NCBI GenBank assembly: GCA_015485495.1
Contig: WFTL01000034.1
Coordinates: 17,540-81,539 of the forward strand
Source: Planctomycetaceae bacterium
GTDB lineage: Bacteria > Planctomycetota > Planctomycetia > Planctomycetales > Planctomycetaceae
DNA length: 64,000 bases
Direction: 5' to 3'
Below the pieces are notes generated by a model, which worked only from the letters and a program-made list of their open reading frames with translations, was not told the origin of the DNA and made no database searches. Of this stretch, positions 1-7,893 are shown piece by piece; position 1 is the stretch's first letter, and each line of letters opens with the position of its first letter. The position numbers were made by a program, and so were the translations under genes.

Positions 1-2106
1 ATTCTGCGAGGCGCGTTCGACCAGAGACGGAGCCGGCGTGTATCTGGATCCGTGCTGCTGTTCCAGCCGTCTGAGCGTGTCCACGACGTGCTGCAGTCCC
101 AGGGAATCCATGTATCGGAAGGGGCCGCCCAGGAACGGCGGGAATCCGATTCCGAAAACGGCTCCCAGATCGCCGTCTCGTGGACAGGCGACGGTGTCGT
201 CTTCCAGACACAGAGCCGCTTCGTTGAGCATCATGAATACGCAGCGTTCGACGATCTGTTCGGCCGGCATATTGTTCTGGGGAGTGATGCCCAGTTCCGC
301 GTACACGGTTTCGTCGATGGTGCGGCTGTTTTTCGGCTTGTCGTAAAGGTAGAAGCCTTTTCCGGACTTGCGGCCCAGGCGATTGCGTTCGATGAGTTTC
401 TGCTGAGTTCCGGTTCCTTTCATACGGTCGCCGAAGGCTTCTTCGAGGATCGGCTGCACCTTGCTGCCGACATCGATTCCGACTTCGTCCAGCAGTTTGT
501 AGGGGCCGACCGGAAAACCGAACTTCACCAGCGCCCGGTCGATGCTGTCGAAGGCGACTCCTTCCATGCCGCAGTCCATGGCCGCATTCATGTACGGAGC
601 CAGAATCCGGTTCACATAGAAGCCGGCTCCGTCACGGACCACAATGACCGTTTTTCCCTGTTTGCGGCCGAAGTCCACCGCCGTGGCCACGGCCTGGTCG
701 CCGGTTCCTTCGTGCCGGATGATTTCCAGCAGCGGCATTTTTTCGACGGGCGAAAAATAGTGCATCCCCAGAACATTGTGCGGCCGCTGTGCTTCAGCGG
801 CGATGTCGCGGATGGGGATGGATGATGTGTTCGTGGCGAAGACGGTGTCTTCGTTGCCCAGAGCTTCGATATCGGCGACCATCTGTCGTTTGAGTTTCAG
901 GTCTTCGAACACGGCTTCAATGATGAGTTCGCAGCGATCCATGCCGCTGTAATCGAGTGTTCCGCTGAGCCGATTGATCTGCTGTTTCGCCTGTTCCGAA
1001 TTGAGGATTCGGCGTCGAACACGTTTGCGAAAGTACTCATCCACGTGCCGGTAGGCTCCCAGAATACCTTCCGGCCGAATGTCCTTCATGCGGACGCTGG
1101 TTTTGGCTTTGTCGATGGAAACGACGGCAATGCCGGCTCCCATGAGACCGCCGCCGAGGATTCCCAGGCGGGTGACCGGCCGGGGCGACACGTCTCCCTC
1201 GACGAACGATTCCTTTTTCAGTTCGTTGGATGCGAAGTAGATGTTCATCAGCTGCTGTGCCTGAGGAGACACGCAGAGTCGGCCGAATTCCGTGGATTCG
1301 CGGTCCAGAGCCTGTGCCAGGGAGGAACTCAGAGATGCTTCGGCGACGTCCAGAATGGCCAGAGGAGCCGGATAGTTGCCCTGAGTGGTCTTGAGAACCT
1401 GCTGGCGGGCCTTTTTCAGGACGATTCCACGCAGTCCCGGCAGTCGGACGATGCGGTCCGAAAGACGCTGTTTTCGGTGCCGCCGGATGCCGCGGTCCAT
1501 CAGCCGGCGGACGGCTTTGTGAGCGACGTCCTGAAGAATGCTGGCCGGGACGGCTTCATCGATGAGGCCGGCTTTGAGTGCCCGGCGGGCGTTGAGCTGT
1601 TTTCCGGTGAGCAGCAGATCCAGGGCGGTCGGCAGGGCGACCAGACGCGGCACCAGCGTGGCTCCCCGTCCTCCTGGAAGCAGCCCCAGCATGACTTCGG
1701 GAAGGCCGATTTTCGTTTTGGGATCGTCCGAAGCGATGCGGTAGTGGCAGGCCAGAGCGAGTTCCAGACCGCCTCCCAGACAGGGGCCGTGAATGGCTGC
1801 CACGACAGGACGCGGGCTGTCCTGCATGCGGCTGAACAGGGCCTGGCCTTCGGCGGAAATCCGCTTGCCGTCTTCAGCGGTTTTCACGTCGTTGAGCATT
1901 TTGATGTCGGCACCGGCGACGAAACTGTTCGATTTGCCGCTGGTGATGATGATGCCCCGGACGGACGCATCCTTTTCCAGTTCGGCCCACAGTTCGGCGA
2001 ACTCATCAGCCAGAAGCTGGTTGAGGACATTCATCGTTTCATCGGGCACGTCGATCGAAATCGTGGCGATGCCTTCGTCGTTGACAGTCCGGGTCAGTGC
2101 CTTCAT
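1..2106 (-). CDS. fadJ: Fatty-acid oxidation enzyme FadJ-like: enoyl-CoA hydratase / 3-hydroxyacyl-CoA dehydrogenase (partial at its C-terminus)
   Basis: This is a bifunctional beta-oxidation enzyme: it hydrates trans-2-enoyl-CoA and then oxidises the 3-hydroxyacyl-CoA with NAD. All 702 codons in the window are open, and the stop lies beyond base 1. FadJ proteins are about 710-720 residues, so only a short tail is missing. The N-terminal crotonase domain has the oxyanion segment CLGGGLELALA and the second glutamate in GLPEVMLGLLPGGRG. The dehydrogenase half has the nucleotide-binding LGGGLMGAGIA and the catalytic His in GMHYFSPVEKMPLLEI. The ATG at 2106 follows GGGAG by 9 nt. It lies 118 nt downstream of the thiolase gene on the same strand and is probably cotranscribed, giving the alpha and beta activities of a trifunctional complex. 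FadJ is preferred over FadB because its partner is FadI-like; that choice is an inference. Confidence 0.93.
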   Translation of the reverse strand, partial: MKALTRTVNDEGIATISIDVPDETMNVLNQLLADEFAELWAELEKDASVRGIIITSGKSNSFVAGADIKMLNDVKTAEDGKRISAEGQALFSRMQDSPRPVVAAIHGPCLGGGLELALACHYRIASDDPKTKIGLPEVMLGLLPGGRGATLVPRLVALPTALDLLLTGKQLNARRALKAGLIDEAVPASILQDVAHKAVRRLMDRGIRRHRKQRLSDRIVRLPGLRGIVLKKARQQVLKTTQGNYPAPLAILDVAEASLSSSLAQALDRESTEFGRLCVSPQAQQLMNIYFASNELKKESFVEGDVSPRPVTRLGILGGGLMGAGIAVVSIDKAKTSVRMKDIRPEGILGAYRHVDEYFRKRVRRRILNSEQAKQQINRLSGTLDYSGMDRCELIIEAVFEDLKLKRQMVADIEALGNEDTVFATNTSSIPIRDIAAEAQRPHNVLGMHYFSPVEKMPLLEIIRHEGTGDQAVATAVDFGRKQGKTVIVVRDGAGFYVNRILAPYMNAAMDCGMEGVAFDSIDRALVKFGFPVGPYKLLDEVGIDVGSKVQPILEEAFGDRMKGTGTQQKLIERNRLGRKSGKGFYLYDKPKNSRTIDETVYAELGITPQNNMPAEQIVERCVFMMLNEAALCLEDDTVACPRDGDLGAVFGIGFPPFLGGPFRYMDSLGLQHVVDTLRRLEQQHGSRYTPAPSLVERASQN

Positions 2107-2224
2107 GGGTTTGCTCTCCCTTCAGGAGACAGTCAGGTGCCATGCGTTCGGAAGTGCGGCGATGGCGGATTTCAGAGCCCCCGAATGGTGCGGCCGATGA
2201 CAGATGGAAAGAAACAGGGGCCGG

Positions 2225-3517
2225 TCAGTCCGTTTCGACAATCATGGCGGCGCCCAGGCCGCCGGCGGCACAGGCGGTGGTCAGTCCGATTCCGCCGCCG
2301 CGTCGACTCAGTTCATGAATCGTCTGCGTGATGATGCGTGCGCCGGTGGCAGCGAACGGATGTCCGTAAGCCAGAGATCCGCCAAGGACATTGAACCGGT
2401 CCATGTCGATTTCTCCGAGAACACGGGATCCGTTGAGAAACTCATCGGCGTATTTTCGGGATGCGAAGGCTTTGATGTTGGCCAGTGTCTGAGCGGCGAA
2501 GGCTTCGTGCATGTCGATGAGCGTCAGATCGCTGAGTGTCATGCCGCAGCGTTCGAGAAGTTTCGCGGACACCTGAGTGGGGCCCATGAGCAGGTCGCGG
2601 TCCACGGTGTTGGCGGTGAACGCATACTGACGAATGTAGCCAATGGGCGTGTATCCGAGTGATTTTGCGACTTCTTCCTTCATCAGCAGAACCGCAGACG
2701 CTCCATCGGTCAGCGGGGAACTGTTGGCCGCTGTGATGGTGCCGTACCGGCGATCGAAAACGGGCTTCAGCCGCGACAGCTTTTCCAGGGAGGAATCGGC
2801 CCGGATGTTTTCGTCCCGCGCCAGCACATCGCGGTAGGGTTCTGCGAAGGCCATGGTGACTTCTTCGTTCAGTTTTCCTTCTTCCCAGGCCTGATGGGCC
2901 AGTCGGTGAGACCGGAGGGCGAATTCGTCCTGTTCCTCCCGGGAAATGCCGTGGTCTTTCGCCATCTGTTCGGCACTGTCGCCCATTCGCAGGCCGGTCG
3001 TGAATTCGGCAATGGCCGGCGGAACGGGAGCGAAATCTTTCGGCCTCATACTGCTGATGATTTTCAGCCGTTCTCCCACGGATCGCGCTTTGCTCAGCCG
3101 GACGAACTTCTGCGCCATACGGTCGCTGAAGCCGATCGGCAGAACGCTGGACGAATCGGCTCCGCCGGCGATGCCCACCTCGATGTCGCCCAGACGAATC
3201 GCATTGCAGATTTCCGCGACCGACTGAAAACTGGTGGCGCAGGCGCGGGACACACTGTAGGCATCGCAGGTGACCGGCAGATCAGTCCCCAAAACGATTT
3301 CCCGCGCGATGTTCGGAGCCTTCGGCAGGACGACCACCTGACCGAATACAAGCCGATCGATGCGGTGGCCTTCCACACCGGTGCGGGCCAGCAGATCACG
3401 CACCACCATGCGGCCCAGGTCGATCGCACTGACGGTGCGGTAATACGTTCCCTGGCGGGCAAACGGAATTCTCAGACCGGCCACAACGGCCACCCGGTCG
3501 TCCGACGGCATGATCAT
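2225..3517 (-). CDS. fadI: Thiolase FadI-like, acetyl-CoA acyltransferase (3-ketoacyl-CoA thiolase)
   Basis: This 430-residue thiolase performs the last step of beta-oxidation, cleaving 3-ketoacyl-CoA with CoA to give acetyl-CoA. The nucleophile is Cys93 in the segment RACATSFQS. The second-half residues are also present: [28 protein letters not shown] and the C-terminal [13 protein letters not shown] with its acid/base cysteine. FadI-type thiolases are about 430-436 residues, longer than FadA (about 390), and the length here fits FadI. Two in-frame ATGs lie at 3517 and 3511; GGGGGAA sits 7 nt before the first. The fadJ-like gene follows on the same strand. A perfect 14-bp palindrome lies 87-100 nt upstream and may be the operator of the pair. 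Confidence 0.95.
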   Translation of the reverse strand: MIMPSDDRVAVVAGLRIPFARQGTYYRTVSAIDLGRMVVRDLLARTGVEGHRIDRLVFGQVVVLPKAPNIAREIVLGTDLPVTCDAYSVSRACATSFQSVAEICNAIRLGDIEVGIAGGADSSSVLPIGFSDRMAQKFVRLSKARSVGERLKIISSMRPKDFAPVPPAIAEFTTGLRMGDSAEQMAKDHGISREEQDEFALRSHRLAHQAWEEGKLNEEVTMAFAEPYRDVLARDENIRADSSLEKLSRLKPVFDRRYGTITAANSSPLTDGASAVLLMKEEVAKSLGYTPIGYIRQYAFTANTVDRDLLMGPTQVSAKLLERCGMTLSDLTLIDMHEAFAAQTLANIKAFASRKYADEFLNGSRVLGEIDMDRFNVLGGSLAYGHPFAATGARIITQTIHELSRRGGGIGLTTACAAGGLGAAMIVETD

Positions 3518-3603
3518 CGGTCAGTTCCCCCCTGACAGAACACGAAGACGTTCCACGGGACATCCTGCCATTCCGCACCGGAACACATCGACAGAATAAC
3601 ATG

Positions 3604-3617
3604 ACCGACCGGTCGGT
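3604..3617. promoter_or_regulatory. Perfect 14-bp palindrome, TetR-type operator candidate upstream of fadI-fadJ
   Basis: ACCGACCGGTCGGT is its own reverse complement. It lies in the 261-bp gap between trpF and fadI, about 90 nt before the fadI start. TetR-family repressors of fatty-acid catabolism often bind palindromes of this shape; from memory, the Thermus PfmR site is close to TACCGACCGNTNGGT. On the fadI strand a weak TATTCT -10-like element follows within a few bases, so a bound repressor could block the promoter. No tetR gene is in the window. Confidence 0.5.
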
Positions 3618-3778
3618 TTCCTGCCGTGAACAGAACAAAACGGCCGATTCCCTGAGACGCGAAAGGGGCCGTCCGGGGCCGGCAGAATGGGGAGAATTCC
3701 GCATCCTGCCGTCCGTCGGAGGCGGATCCGGATCGGCGGGAGGGGCCCGGATTCGATGCTGATGGACTTCCGCGACTG

Positions 3779-4423
3779 TCAGGACCGGCGGCGGCACTGA
3801 CGAACGAAGGCCCGGATTTTTTCTTCCGATTTGATCCCAGGCGCAGATTCCACGCCGCTGGCCGTGTCGACTCCCCAGGGCCGGACTGCTGCGATCAGAG
3901 ATCCGACATTATCGGGGGTGAGTCCGCCGGCGAGGATCAGCGGGAGCCGGTCGTTCGGTCGTTGTGCAAGCAGACCAGGGTCGACCGTCTTCCCGGTTCC
4001 TCCATACTGGCCGGGAACAAGTGCATCCACCAGGATGGCTCGAACGGGAACGTCCTTCAGCCGTTCCATCGCTTCGGTCAGTGCGTGCGGCTGTCCGCCC
4101 GGACGCACGGCCTGAATCACCGACACATCCGGGTGCCGGTCTCGCAGGTGGCGGATCTCATCAGCGGATTCGTTTCCGTGGAACTGCACAGTCGACAGAC
4201 CGACGTCACGGATGGCCCGGTCGATGGTGGAAGCGGGCGCATTGACGAAGACGCCGACGATTTCCAGTCTGGAACGAATGGGTTCGGCCAGGCAGGCTGC
4301 CGTGTCAATGGTCACGGATCGCGGAGACGGCTCATAGAAGTTGAATCCGATCGCGTCGGCTCCGGCTTCGACGACTGCCAGGGCATCTTCCGGACGGGTG
4401 ACACCGCAGATCTTGATCCACAT
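3779..4423 (-). CDS. trpF: Phosphoribosylanthranilate isomerase (tryptophan biosynthesis)
   Basis: TrpF converts N-(5-phosphoribosyl)anthranilate to CdRP by an Amadori rearrangement in the tryptophan pathway. The 214-residue product has the family length. It starts MWIKICGVTRPEDA with the catalytic Cys6, continues with AGADAIGFNFY, and carries the catalytic Asp in ILVDALVPGQYGGTG. The phosphate-binding end is LILAGGLTPDNV and DTASGVES. The reading frame stays open well upstream of 4423, but the protein family begins at this ATG. No other trp gene is near, so it stands alone between fadI and the divergent trkA. Confidence 0.95.
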   Translation of the reverse strand: MWIKICGVTRPEDALAVVEAGADAIGFNFYEPSPRSVTIDTAACLAEPIRSRLEIVGVFVNAPASTIDRAIRDVGLSTVQFHGNESADEIRHLRDRHPDVSVIQAVRPGGQPHALTEAMERLKDVPVRAILVDALVPGQYGGTGKTVDPGLLAQRPNDRLPLILAGGLTPDNVGSLIAAVRPWGVDTASGVESAPGIKSEEKIRAFVRQCRRRS

Positions 4424-4740
4424 CGGACCGATTTCCTGTTGTCGGATGGCGTACGGTCGAAAGAGGCTGGTTCCGGTCCGTTCGGGCCCGGCAGCCGGGC
4501 GGAGTCTTTTTCCGGACCGATTTCCCGTGTCGACGGGACTCGATATCCTGCCGGAATCCAGAGCGGAAATCCACGAACAGCCGCATGTCCGTTTCCTGAG
4601 AAGCGGGGTGCGATCGGGACGTCTGGTGCATTCCGGAATGCCGCACGAAACGGCCGGTTCGGCTGGACAGGATCGTTCGGTCGTTCGGAAGATGGCGACA
4701 GCCGGGAGAGCGGAACAACGGAAATCGGAAGAGGACGGGA
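4424..4740. other. Divergent intergenic region trpF / trkA
   Basis: This 317-nt gap must hold the promoters for trpF (minus) and trkA (plus). I see no strong -35/-10 pair. It contains a short hairpin followed by five T residues on the plus strand, listed separately. GAGGACGGGA directly before the trkA ATG is the likely ribosome binding site. Confidence 0.5.
4486..4511 (+). terminator. Terminator-like hairpin with T5 in the trkA leader region
   Basis: GCCCGG (4486-4491), a CAG loop and CCGGGC (4495-4500) are followed by GGAGTC and TTTTT (4507-4511). It resembles an intrinsic terminator on the plus strand, but no plus-strand gene ends just upstream. It could be an attenuator or could block read-through antisense to trpF. 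The 6-nt offset to the T-run weakens the call. Confidence 0.25.
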
Positions 4741-6081
4741 ATGAACATTGTGGTGCTGGGGGCCGGCACGGTCGGTCAGTCGACTGCGGAACTGCTGTGT
4801 GCGCGGGGACTGAATGTCTGCGTTGTGGATGAACAGCCCGACGTGCTGCGGCGCGTGGAAGAACGTTTCGATGTGCAGACGGTCTGCGGTTCGGCGATCG
4901 ATGCATCCACTCTGTTTCAGGCCGGAGTGCTGAGTGCGGATCTGTGTCTGGCGGTGACCAGTCGCGATGAGGTCAATCTGATCAGTGCCAGCGTGGCCCG
5001 GGAAATGGGAGCGTCCCGGAGCGTGGCTCGGGTGTTCAATCCGATTCTCAGAGACCGAAACACGTTCGATTACCAGCGGCATTTTTCCGTTGATCGTCTC
5101 ATCAGCCTGGAACAACTGACCGCTCTGGAACTGGCCCGGCACATCCGCAGCACGTCGGTGGTCACGGTGGAGACGTTTATGCGGGGAGGCGTTGAGGTCC
5201 AGGGGATTCCGGTCGGTGCCCGGGCGAAGGCGATCGGTGTCCCGCTTCAGGAACTGAAGCTGCCCAGAGCCGTTCGTGTCGGCGTCATCACCCGGCGCGA
5301 TGAATCTTTCATCCCCGCCGCGTCTGATGCCGTCCAGGCAGACGATCACGTGACACTCATTGGAAACCACGAAGATCTCCAGAAGGCAGTCGGCCTGTTC
5401 GAGGGGCGGCTGGCGCCGGGGCCGCGTGTGATCATCGCCGGCGGCGGGGAAACGGGGCTGAATCTGGCCCGGCTGCTGAAAGACACGCGCTGCCGTGTCA
5501 CGGTGCTGGAATCCGATGCGGATCGGTCGGAGCTGATCGCCGAACGTCTTCCACACTGCACGGTGCTCAGAGCCGATGTGAAAAGCCGGGCCGATCTGGA
5601 AGAAGCCCGGGTTGGATCGGCCGAACTGTTCGTTGCCTGTACAGGGCACGACGAGGAAAACATCGTCTGCGGGGTGGAAGCGAAGGAACTGGGCTGTGGG
5701 CGTCTGCTGACGATTGTTCGCAGTCCCGACTATGCCAATGTGCTGCAGCGGCTGGGAGTCGATGTAGCCGTCAGTCCGCGACAGGCGATGGCCCGGCAGA
5801 TCATCGGACTCATTTCCCGGGGGCCCATTCGGGAACGATCGCCGGTTGCGGGAGATTCCGCGGAAGTGTGGGAAGTGGAAGTGCGGGCCGGCGCAGCGGC
5901 CACGCAGGCTCCCCTGCGGGATCTTCCGCTGACCGGATGTCTGGTCGCGGCCATCGAACGCGACGAATTCGTCAAGGTGCCGGGGGCCGACGATCGGCTG
6001 GAACCTGGAGACACGGTGGTTCTGCTGGTCCACAAAGCAGTCGAATCGAAGGTGTACGGTCTGTTCGACCCGTCTGCCTGA
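4741..6081 (+). CDS. trkA: Trk potassium uptake system regulatory protein TrkA
   Basis: TrkA is the cytoplasmic NAD/ATP-sensing ring subunit that gates the TrkH/TrkG potassium channel. The 446-residue product is the full-length two-module type: RCK_N (MNIVVLGAGTVGQSTAELL, with the GxGxxG NAD loop), RCK_C, then a second RCK_N (VIIAGGGETGLNLARLL) and a second RCK_C ending near LEPGDTVVLLVHKAV. Acidic residues that read the NAD ribose are in VVDEQPD and VLESDAD. It is preceded by GAGGACGGGA. No trkH is within the window, so the membrane partner is encoded elsewhere. It is transcribed away from trpF and towards csrA, with a GC-rich hairpin between. Confidence 0.95.
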   Translation: MNIVVLGAGTVGQSTAELLCARGLNVCVVDEQPDVLRRVEERFDVQTVCGSAIDASTLFQAGVLSADLCLAVTSRDEVNLISASVAREMGASRSVARVFNPILRDRNTFDYQRHFSVDRLISLEQLTALELARHIRSTSVVTVETFMRGGVEVQGIPVGARAKAIGVPLQELKLPRAVRVGVITRRDESFIPAASDAVQADDHVTLIGNHEDLQKAVGLFEGRLAPGPRVIIAGGGETGLNLARLLKDTRCRVTVLESDADRSELIAERLPHCTVLRADVKSRADLEEARVGSAELFVACTGHDEENIVCGVEAKELGCGRLLTIVRSPDYANVLQRLGVDVAVSPRQAMARQIIGLISRGPIRERSPVAGDSAEVWEVEVRAGAAATQAPLRDLPLTGCLVAAIERDEFVKVPGADDRLEPGDTVVLLVHKAVESKVYGLFDPSA

Positions 6082-6106
6082 CCACGCAGGAGGTGATTTT
6101 CCGGAT

Positions 6107-6136
6107 CCTCCGGCGGCCCTGCAGGACCGCCGGAGG
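6107..6136. terminator. Hairpin between convergent trkA and csrA
   Basis: CCTCCGGCGG (6107-6116) pairs perfectly with CCGCCGGAGG (6127-6136), and the loop itself contains CCTGCAGG. It lies between two convergent stop codons, so it could stop transcription from both sides. Neither side has a T-run, so this is a strong-stem, weak-tail candidate. Confidence 0.45.
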
Positions 6137-6193
6137 GACAGTGCAGGAGAACGAATCCGCAGAACACAGCGCGGGACGTTCCGTGCGGGACGC

Positions 6194-6388
6194 TCAGCCG
6201 GGGGCGCCCGCCCGGTTCTCCTTCATTTCCCGCTGAATGGCATCGTAGACTTCTTCGCGGTGAACTGAAATGTCGCGTGGGGCATCGATGCCGATGCGCA
6301 CCTTGTCGCCTCGAACATCCACAACCGTGATGCGAATCGAATCTCCGATGACGATCGTCTGGTCACGCTGTCTCGAAAGAACCAGCAT
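6194..6388 (-). CDS. csrA: Carbon storage regulator CsrA
   Basis: CsrA is a small homodimeric RNA-binding protein that blocks or stabilises mRNAs by binding GGA motifs in their leaders. The 64-residue product begins MLVLSRQRDQTIVIGD and contains VRIGIDAPRDISVHREEVY, the canonical core including the RNA-binding Arg44 region. The start at 6388 is fixed by GGAGGT nine nt upstream. Its own leader reads ATGGAGGTACC; the GGA within the Shine-Dalgarno element would suit the autoregulation known for CsrA, though that is an inference. In most lineages csrA partners with fliW or flagellar genes; none are present here. Confidence 0.96.
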   Translation of the reverse strand: MLVLSRQRDQTIVIGDSIRITVVDVRGDKVRIGIDAPRDISVHREEVYDAIQREMKENRAGAPG

Positions 6389-6957
6389 TGCAATGGTACC
6401 TCCATGAGCACCTGCGACGGGGCACAGGTGGGTGATCTGTTGTGCTGTGGGCCGATCAGCGGCGGGTGCCGCGACGGCAGCGGGCCAGGGAAAACCGATG
6501 CCCGCGAATTTCCTGATGTTCCTGTCCATCGTCGATTCACACTGTGTGCGTCACCTGGACCGGGCAGTTTATGGCCGTTGCCGCAGTCTGACGTCGAGTG
6601 TGCGGATTGTACGGGCTCTATGGAGTCCGTTTTCGTTTCGGAGGAAACGCGAATCGGACGCTGTGGGATCGCGGGTCAGGGGGCGTTTTCAACGGGCTCA
6701 TCAGGAATGGTTTCCGACCGGAGGGCGGACAGGCGCACCGGATTTTGCGGTCAACCGGCACAGTTCGGCCACTCCGGATCGTTTCTCCGGCATCCGATTT
6801 GTGCGGACCAGGTTTTTTATTGTGATTCGGCACAACTCGCCGATAGACTCCATGGACTACGGTGTCTGTTGTGCGGGCGTGTTCCCGTCTGCTCCGGCTG
6901 CTCGCGAACCGCCGGGCGGAACAGCGCTGTCGTTTGGTTTTTCAGGAGCGGAAGGAC
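6389..6957. other. Divergent intergenic region csrA / secreted protein
   Basis: This 569-nt stretch shows no convincing gene. It carries the csrA leader, with a short inverted repeat CACCTG (6409-6414)/CAGGTG (6425-6430), and the upstream region of the secreted Gly-rich protein. A weak promoter-like pair TTGTGA (6820-6825) and GATAGA (6842-6847), 16 nt apart, could serve the plus-strand gene. Confidence 0.4.
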
Positions 6958-7824
6958 ATGCGGTTGACTCATTCATCCGGCCCGATTCGGCGCTGTGTTG
7001 TCGGAATTCTCACTGTGACGGCTGTTGCGGCGGCTGCCGCTCCTGAAGTGTCCGCGGCTAAGAAGCTTCGAACGCGGGCCATCACGCGTCCGACGTTCGA
7101 TCCGTCGGCTGAACGGGTGGACCTGTTCGAAGGCATGAAAAGCGGCCGGCTGGAAGCACGTGTGATTGCACGCGATTCTCTGGGCGGTGCCTTTCAGGTG
7201 ACGAACCTCACCTCGAAACCTCTGACGGTTGAGCTGCCGGAAGCCTTCGTGGCCGTCCAGGTCAATCGGCAGATTCTGGGGGCGCAGGGCGGGTTGACTG
7301 GTGGTGGTGGATTCGGTGGCCGCGGGACACAGACGACCGGCGGCGGTGTCGGCGGTGTCGGAGGGGCAGCCGGCGGGGCGGCTGGAGGTCAGGGACAGGG
7401 ATTTTTCTCAGTTCCACCTGAGCGGACAGTCAGTCTGCCATACCACTCGGTGTGTCTCGAACATGGAAAAAAGGAGCCGAATTCCCGTGTTCGTTACACC
7501 GTCATGCCGGTGGACGCATTTTCCGCCGATCCGGTGCTTTATGAACTGCTGACGGTGGTGGCCCGTGGCCGTGTGGACACTCAGACAGCTCAGGCAGCCG
7601 CCTGGCACGTGGCCAGCGACATGAGCTGGACGGAGCTGCTCAGAAAGGTCCGGCGGACGCGCGGCCGATCTGTGCCATACTTCGATCCGCAGAGGGTGCG
7701 TCAGGCGGAACTGCTGGTGGCGACCGCCAGAGGGCGGGTGCGTGAAAAGGCGGCCGATCTTCCGGAAAACGATTCATCGGAATCAACGGACGGAATTCCC
7801 CTTCGCAGCCGCGTTGTCCGGTAG
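6958..7824 (+). CDS. Secreted protein of unknown function with a Gly-rich segment
   Basis: I do not recognise a named family. The 288-residue product starts with a basic segment and a hydrophobic run (VVGILTVTAVAAAAAPEVSA), which looks like a signal peptide with an Ala-x-Ala-type cleavage site. A conserved-looking beta-rich part follows (ARVIARDSLGGAFQVTNL, then PLTVELPEAFVAVQV). Next comes about 45 residues of nearly pure Gly/Ala/Thr, probably a flexible linker. The C-terminal part (SVPPERTVSLPYHSVCLEHG, then AQAAAWHVASDMSWTELL) looks globular. The ATG at 6958 follows AGGAG and GGAAGGA. The gene stands alone upstream of the ClC gene. A role in the cell envelope is only an inference from the export signal. 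Confidence 0.75.
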   Translation: MRLTHSSGPIRRCVVGILTVTAVAAAAAPEVSAAKKLRTRAITRPTFDPSAERVDLFEGMKSGRLEARVIARDSLGGAFQVTNLTSKPLTVELPEAFVAVQVNRQILGAQGGLTGGGGFGGRGTQTTGGGVGGVGGAAGGAAGGQGQGFFSVPPERTVSLPYHSVCLEHGKKEPNSRVRYTVMPVDAFSADPVLYELLTVVARGRVDTQTAQAAAWHVASDMSWTELLRKVRRTRGRSVPYFDPQRVRQAELLVATARGRVREKAADLPENDSSESTDGIPLRSRVVR

Positions 7825-7893
7825 AGCGGTCCGGCCGGGAGCAGCCGGTCAGAAGCAGCCGCGTCCCCGGGGGCAGTCCAGTGTCCGGGAAAG

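Noticed and set aside
46..2331. Long plus-strand frames opposite fadJ and fadI
   Set aside because: They mirror the codon bias of the minus-strand beta-oxidation genes, which carry all family motifs.
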